Positions 7,731 to 11,605 of a stretch of DNA of 11,605 bases are shown piece after piece. The DNA is from Sandaracinaceae bacterium (GTDB taxonomy: Bacteria; Myxococcota_A; Polyangia; Polyangiales; Houyiibacteriaceae). Below the pieces are notes generated by a model that did no database searches, was not told the DNA's origin, and was given only the letters and a program-made list of their open reading frames with translations. The stretch's first letter is position 1, and each line of letters opens with the position of its first letter. The stretch is from positions 1 to 11,605 of the forward strand of contig JAAZAH010000424.1 in assembly GCA_012514415.1 (NCBI GenBank), read 5' to 3'. Both the position numbers and the translations under genes were made by a program.

Positions 7731-7788
7731 CCCGCGCAGATAGAGCTCAGAATCGAACTCCTTGCGCGGGTGTTCCTCACTCCCCGCG
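7731..7788. repeat. Mutually exclusive inverted repeats downstream of the basic protein gene
   Basis: CCCGCGCA (7731-7738) and TGCGCGGG (7763-7770) are perfect 8-nt inverted arms separated by 24 nt. The core of the second arm, CGCGGG (7765-7770), can instead pair with CCCGCG at 7783-7788. The two pairings compete. They lie just past the stop of the minus-strand gene and could form an mRNA 3' structure. Neither has a following U-run, so a classical intrinsic terminator is not supported. Confidence 0.4.
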
Positions 7789-7795
7789 TGACCAA

Positions 7796-8260
7796 TCAGG
7801 CTTGTTTCGCGCGCCCGCGTCCGCGGCGGCGCTTATTCTCATCGCGGATGACTTTGCCGTCCTCGCCCATGTTCACGCCGAGGATCTTCCACGCCGCGGG
7901 GCGAATGTCCGGATTGGCTGCCTGGACACGCTCAGCGGTCTCGATCAGCTCTTCGGTGAGCTGAGTCTTGATCGGCTTGATGCCCTGCTTGCGGAGGCTG
8001 GCAAACGTCTCACCGATACCGAGCAGCTCGTTGACGTGACCGAGGCGATCGATCGGCTTCAGCGGCTCGCCGCCACGCCCCTCTTTAAGCTCCGAGACGA
8101 GCCGCTGGCGGCGCTTTTCAGTCCGCCCATCAAGCTCGCTCCCGACCTTGGCTGTCGCGGAAAGGAGGGTGTTGAGCTGACGCGCAGCGCGCCGCTTCTC
8201 GACTGCCTCGGGGCTTCCACGACCGGAAGATGCTTTACGGGGCGTTCGTTTGGTGGCCAT
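7796..8260 (-). CDS. Hypothetical basic protein, 154 residues, unknown function
   Basis: I do not recognise this protein. It is soluble, probably mostly helical, with no signal peptide, membrane segment or cysteine. The N-terminal 30 residues (ATKRTPRKASSGRGSPEAVEKRR) and the last 12 (KRRRGRGRAKQA) are strongly basic. The middle is mixed and carries DGRTEKRRQRLVSEL, PIDRLGHVNELLGIG and a C-terminal PAAWKILGV segment. Basic tails around a helical core suggest nucleic-acid or ribosome binding, but this is inference. The start is set at 8260: AGGAG at 8273-8269 is 8 nt from this ATG but only 1 nt from the GTG three codons upstream. Codon use matches the neighbours (CTC, GAG, ATC, CGC), which supports this strand over an equally long antisense frame. 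It is divergent from acnA and could be co-transcribed with tRNA-Cys. Confidence 0.8.
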   Translation of the reverse strand: MATKRTPRKASSGRGSPEAVEKRRAARQLNTLLSATAKVGSELDGRTEKRRQRLVSELKEGRGGEPLKPIDRLGHVNELLGIGETFASLRKQGIKPIKTQLTEELIETAERVQAANPDIRPAAWKILGVNMGEDGKVIRDENKRRRGRGRAKQA

Positions 8261-8268
8261 GTTGTTCA

Positions 8269-8273
8269 CTCCT
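8269..8273 (-). promoter_or_regulatory. Shine-Dalgarno that fixes the start of the basic protein gene
   Basis: The minus strand reads AGGAG, then TGAACAAC, then ATG at 8260. The 8-nt spacing is near ideal. An in-frame GTG at 8269 overlaps the end of this motif and would have no usable spacing. Confidence 0.75.
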
Positions 8274-8294
8274 AGGGAATACAGACGTCATTGC

Positions 8295-8320
8295 ACATTT
8301 GAAACGCGTGTTTCAAATGT
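8295..8320. promoter_or_regulatory. Perfect 11-4-11 dyad, candidate operator
   Basis: ACATTTGAAAC (8295-8305) and GTTTCAAATGT (8310-8320) are perfect inverted repeats around GCGT. The size and the GAAAC-N4-GTTTC core resemble operators bound by dimeric helix-turn-helix repressors such as the TetR family. The dyad starts 35 nt upstream of the basic protein ATG and over 300 nt from acnA, so the minus-strand gene is the likelier target. An RNA hairpin in the 5' leader is the alternative. On the + strand a T-rich stretch (TTTCTTTT) follows, but no + strand gene lies upstream that would need a terminator. No regulator gene is present in the window. Confidence 0.6.
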
Positions 8321-8361
8321 TTCTTTTGGGTTCGATGGGGAAGGGAACCGCTGGAGTAATG

Positions 8362-8389
8362 AATATCTAAAGAATATAACAAAAATCAA
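8362..8389 (-). promoter_or_regulatory. Candidate promoter for the basic protein gene
   Basis: On the minus strand TTGATT (8389-8384) and GATATT (8367-8362) are 16 nt apart and match the sigma-70 boxes at 4/6 each. They lie in the most AT-rich part of the window (about 8355-8415). Transcription would start near 8355, leaving a leader of about 95 nt that contains the 8295-8320 dyad. This is a consensus-based guess. Confidence 0.42.
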
Positions 8390-8534
8390 CGTTCGCTAGT
8401 TTTTATGAGAAAGATTCCGATCTGATGCGCCGTAGAATGATCGTCTTTTCTTTCGCGCGTCGGTTCATAGTCGCTCGATCATTGCGCCTGCTATTCCGAG
8501 GGCCTCTCGAGCGACGAAGGAAACGGATAGGAGA

Positions 8535-8552
8535 TTGAGGCCGATTTGAGGC
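8535..8552. repeat. TTGAGGC direct repeat with 11-bp period
   Basis: TTGAGGC occurs at 8535-8541 and again at 8546-8552, so the copies sit about one helical turn apart on the same DNA face. This arrangement suits a tandem transcription-factor site, but the motif is short and could be chance. It lies about 80 nt upstream of the acnA start. Confidence 0.35.
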
Positions 8553-8561
8553 GTGCAGTTC

Positions 8562-8599
8562 GGACTTTCGGATGGCGCTAACGCTCGCCCGGGACTTTC
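8562..8599. repeat. GGACTTTC direct repeat with 30-bp period in the acnA leader
   Basis: The octamer GGACTTTC occurs at 8562-8569 and 8592-8599. Both copies are followed by GGA, with one extra C in the second. The 30-bp period is close to three helical turns. It is immediately upstream of the acnA Shine-Dalgarno palindrome, so binding of a protein to DNA or RNA here could control acnA. The function is inferred from position only. Confidence 0.4.
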
Positions 8600-8613
8600 C
8601 GGAGGGCCCTCCG
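8600..8613 (+). promoter_or_regulatory. Palindrome containing a Shine-Dalgarno upstream of acnA
   Basis: CGGAGGGCCCTCCG is a perfect 14-bp palindrome. It contains GGAGG (8601-8605), ideally spaced (9 nt) for a GTG at 8615. In RNA the GGAG can pair with CTCC across a GGCC loop and be masked. Family length and alignment favour the later ATG at 8633, so this motif could act as a standby or regulated ribosome site rather than the main start signal. Confidence 0.45.
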
Positions 8614-8632
8614 CGTGTTAAGAGAAGAGTCT

Positions 8633-11311
<2,679 letters not shown>

Positions 11312-11331
11312 ACGGCACGGCAACCGTCGAT

Positions 11332-11372
11332 GGGCGCGCGTCTTCCTCGAGGGCGCGCGCCCTTTCTATTTT
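11332..11372 (+). terminator. Intrinsic terminator of acnA
   Basis: GGGCGCGCG (11332-11340) pairs perfectly with CGCGCGCCC (11354-11362) across a 13-nt loop that itself contains CCTCGAGG. TTTCTATTTT follows at 11363-11372. A 9-bp all-GC stem with a U-rich tail, 20 nt after the acnA stop, is a textbook rho-independent terminator. Confidence 0.88.
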
Positions 11373-11394
11373 ACGCGCATCGAACGCCGCGTGG

Positions 11395-11441
11395 GCGCCC
11401 GAATCGGTCGCAAGAGGGGAAGGTGCTTGCACTTCGGGCGC
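11395..11441 (+). repeat. Inverted repeat in the glutaredoxin gene leader
   Basis: GCGCCCGAA (11395-11403) and TTCGGGCGC (11433-11441) are perfect 9-nt inverted arms with a 29-nt loop, ending 19 nt before the start codon. No U-run follows, so it is not a standard terminator. A weak promoter candidate, TTGCAC (11427-11432), 17 nt, CATCAA, overlaps the right arm. The repeat could be a leader structure or an operator, or have no role. Confidence 0.4.
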
Positions 11442-11460
11442 GGTCGCCGCATCAATCCTT

Positions 11461-11605
11461 ATGATGAGCACCGAAGCGCGTATCCGCTCCCTTATCGAAG
11501 GGAATGATGTCGTCCTTTTTATGAAGGGAGTCCGCCGCGCACCCCGGTGCGGTTTCAGCGCGAATACGGCCGCAATCCTCGATGAATACCTCGAGGATTA
11601 CCTCA
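11461..11605 (+). CDS. grxD: Monothiol (CGFS) glutaredoxin, 5' part only
   Basis: The frame is open from ATG 11461 to the window edge and gives 48 residues. VVLFMKG followed by RCGFS (Cys30-Gly-Phe-Ser33) is the hallmark of Grx4/GrxD monothiol glutaredoxins. Lys22 of MKG is the conserved glutathione-binding lysine. These proteins bind a [2Fe-2S] cluster with glutathione and pass it to acceptors. Between MKG and CGFS the sequence is VRRAPR, more basic than the TPxxPx usual in the family. A second ATG follows at once (11464). No clear Shine-Dalgarno is visible. It lies 149 nt after acnA, beyond that gene's terminator, so it is probably transcribed separately. The rest of the gene is outside the window. 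Confidence 0.88.
   Translation, partial: MMSTEARIRSLIEGNDVVLFMKGVRRAPRCGFSANTAAILDEYLEDYL

Larger units (their letters stand above)
8321..8599. other. Divergent intergenic region upstream of acnA
   Basis: I see no gene in this stretch. The left part (about 8355-8415) is AT-rich and holds the minus-strand promoter candidate. For acnA the only promoter-like element I noticed is TAGAAT at 8433-8438 (5/6 match to the -10 box), without a convincing -35 partner. The right part is GC-rich and carries two pairs of short direct repeats. A leader of up to about 190 nt before acnA is possible. Confidence 0.5.

Noticed and set aside
7740..7765. T-loop-like GGAGTTCGATTCT on the minus strand, as a tRNA remnant or attachment site
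   Set aside because: The T-stem does not pair, no anticodon or acceptor arm surrounds it, and there is no integrase gene or tRNA-end duplication in the window.
7802..8275. 157-codon + strand frame antisense to the basic protein gene
   Set aside because: The minus-strand gene has an ideal Shine-Dalgarno, an ATG and neighbour-like codon use. The + strand frame has neither a good start nor a ribosome site.

Overview
The window comes from a GC-rich bacterial chromosome whose coding regions favour CTC, GAG, ATC and CGC codons. Gene content and order suggest a Gram-negative 'deltaproteobacterial' lineage such as Myxococcota. The pointers are a fused YlxR-L7Ae protein, the order infB-ylxP-rbfA-nrnA-truB, and an AcnA-type aconitase next to a monothiol glutaredoxin. 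The taxonomic placement is inference; no rRNA or diagnostic marker is present.

Region 1 (1-7438, + strand) is a nusA-infB type translation operon that enters from the left. It holds the last codons of a gene that is probably nusA, then ylxR fused to an L7Ae (YlxQ) domain, infB, ylxP (DUF503), rbfA, a DHH/DHHA1 phosphoesterase (nrnA-like) and truB. An FAD-dependent oxidoreductase of the protoporphyrinogen-oxidase/UDP-galactopyranose-mutase-like fold closes the operon. Five of the seven junctions are 4-nt ATGA or GTGA overlaps, which points to tight translational coupling. The named genes cover translation initiation (IF2), 30S maturation (RbfA), tRNA U55 pseudouridylation (TruB) and nanoRNA/pAp turnover (DHH protein). 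The terminal flavoprotein has no obvious link to translation.

Region 2 (7439-8632) is the non-operon centre. A bidirectional intrinsic terminator separates the operon from a convergent tRNA-Cys(GCA) gene on the minus strand. Upstream of the tRNA, also on the minus strand, is a 154-residue highly basic protein of unknown function. Its 5' region carries a perfect 11-4-11 dyad and an AT-rich stretch with a plausible promoter. The remaining leader before acnA contains two pairs of short direct repeats and a palindrome that includes a Shine-Dalgarno sequence.

Region 3 (8633-11605, + strand) holds acnA, complete and of normal length, a strong intrinsic terminator, and the 5' part of a CGFS monothiol glutaredoxin (grxD-like) cut by the window edge. 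Aconitase needs a [4Fe-4S] cluster and CGFS glutaredoxins carry or deliver Fe-S clusters, so the adjacency makes biochemical sense.

I see no CRISPR array, insertion sequence, phage gene or defence system. Most of the window is ordinary housekeeping sequence. The parts most worth a second look are the basic protein with its dyad, the flavoprotein coupled to truB, and the acnA leader.
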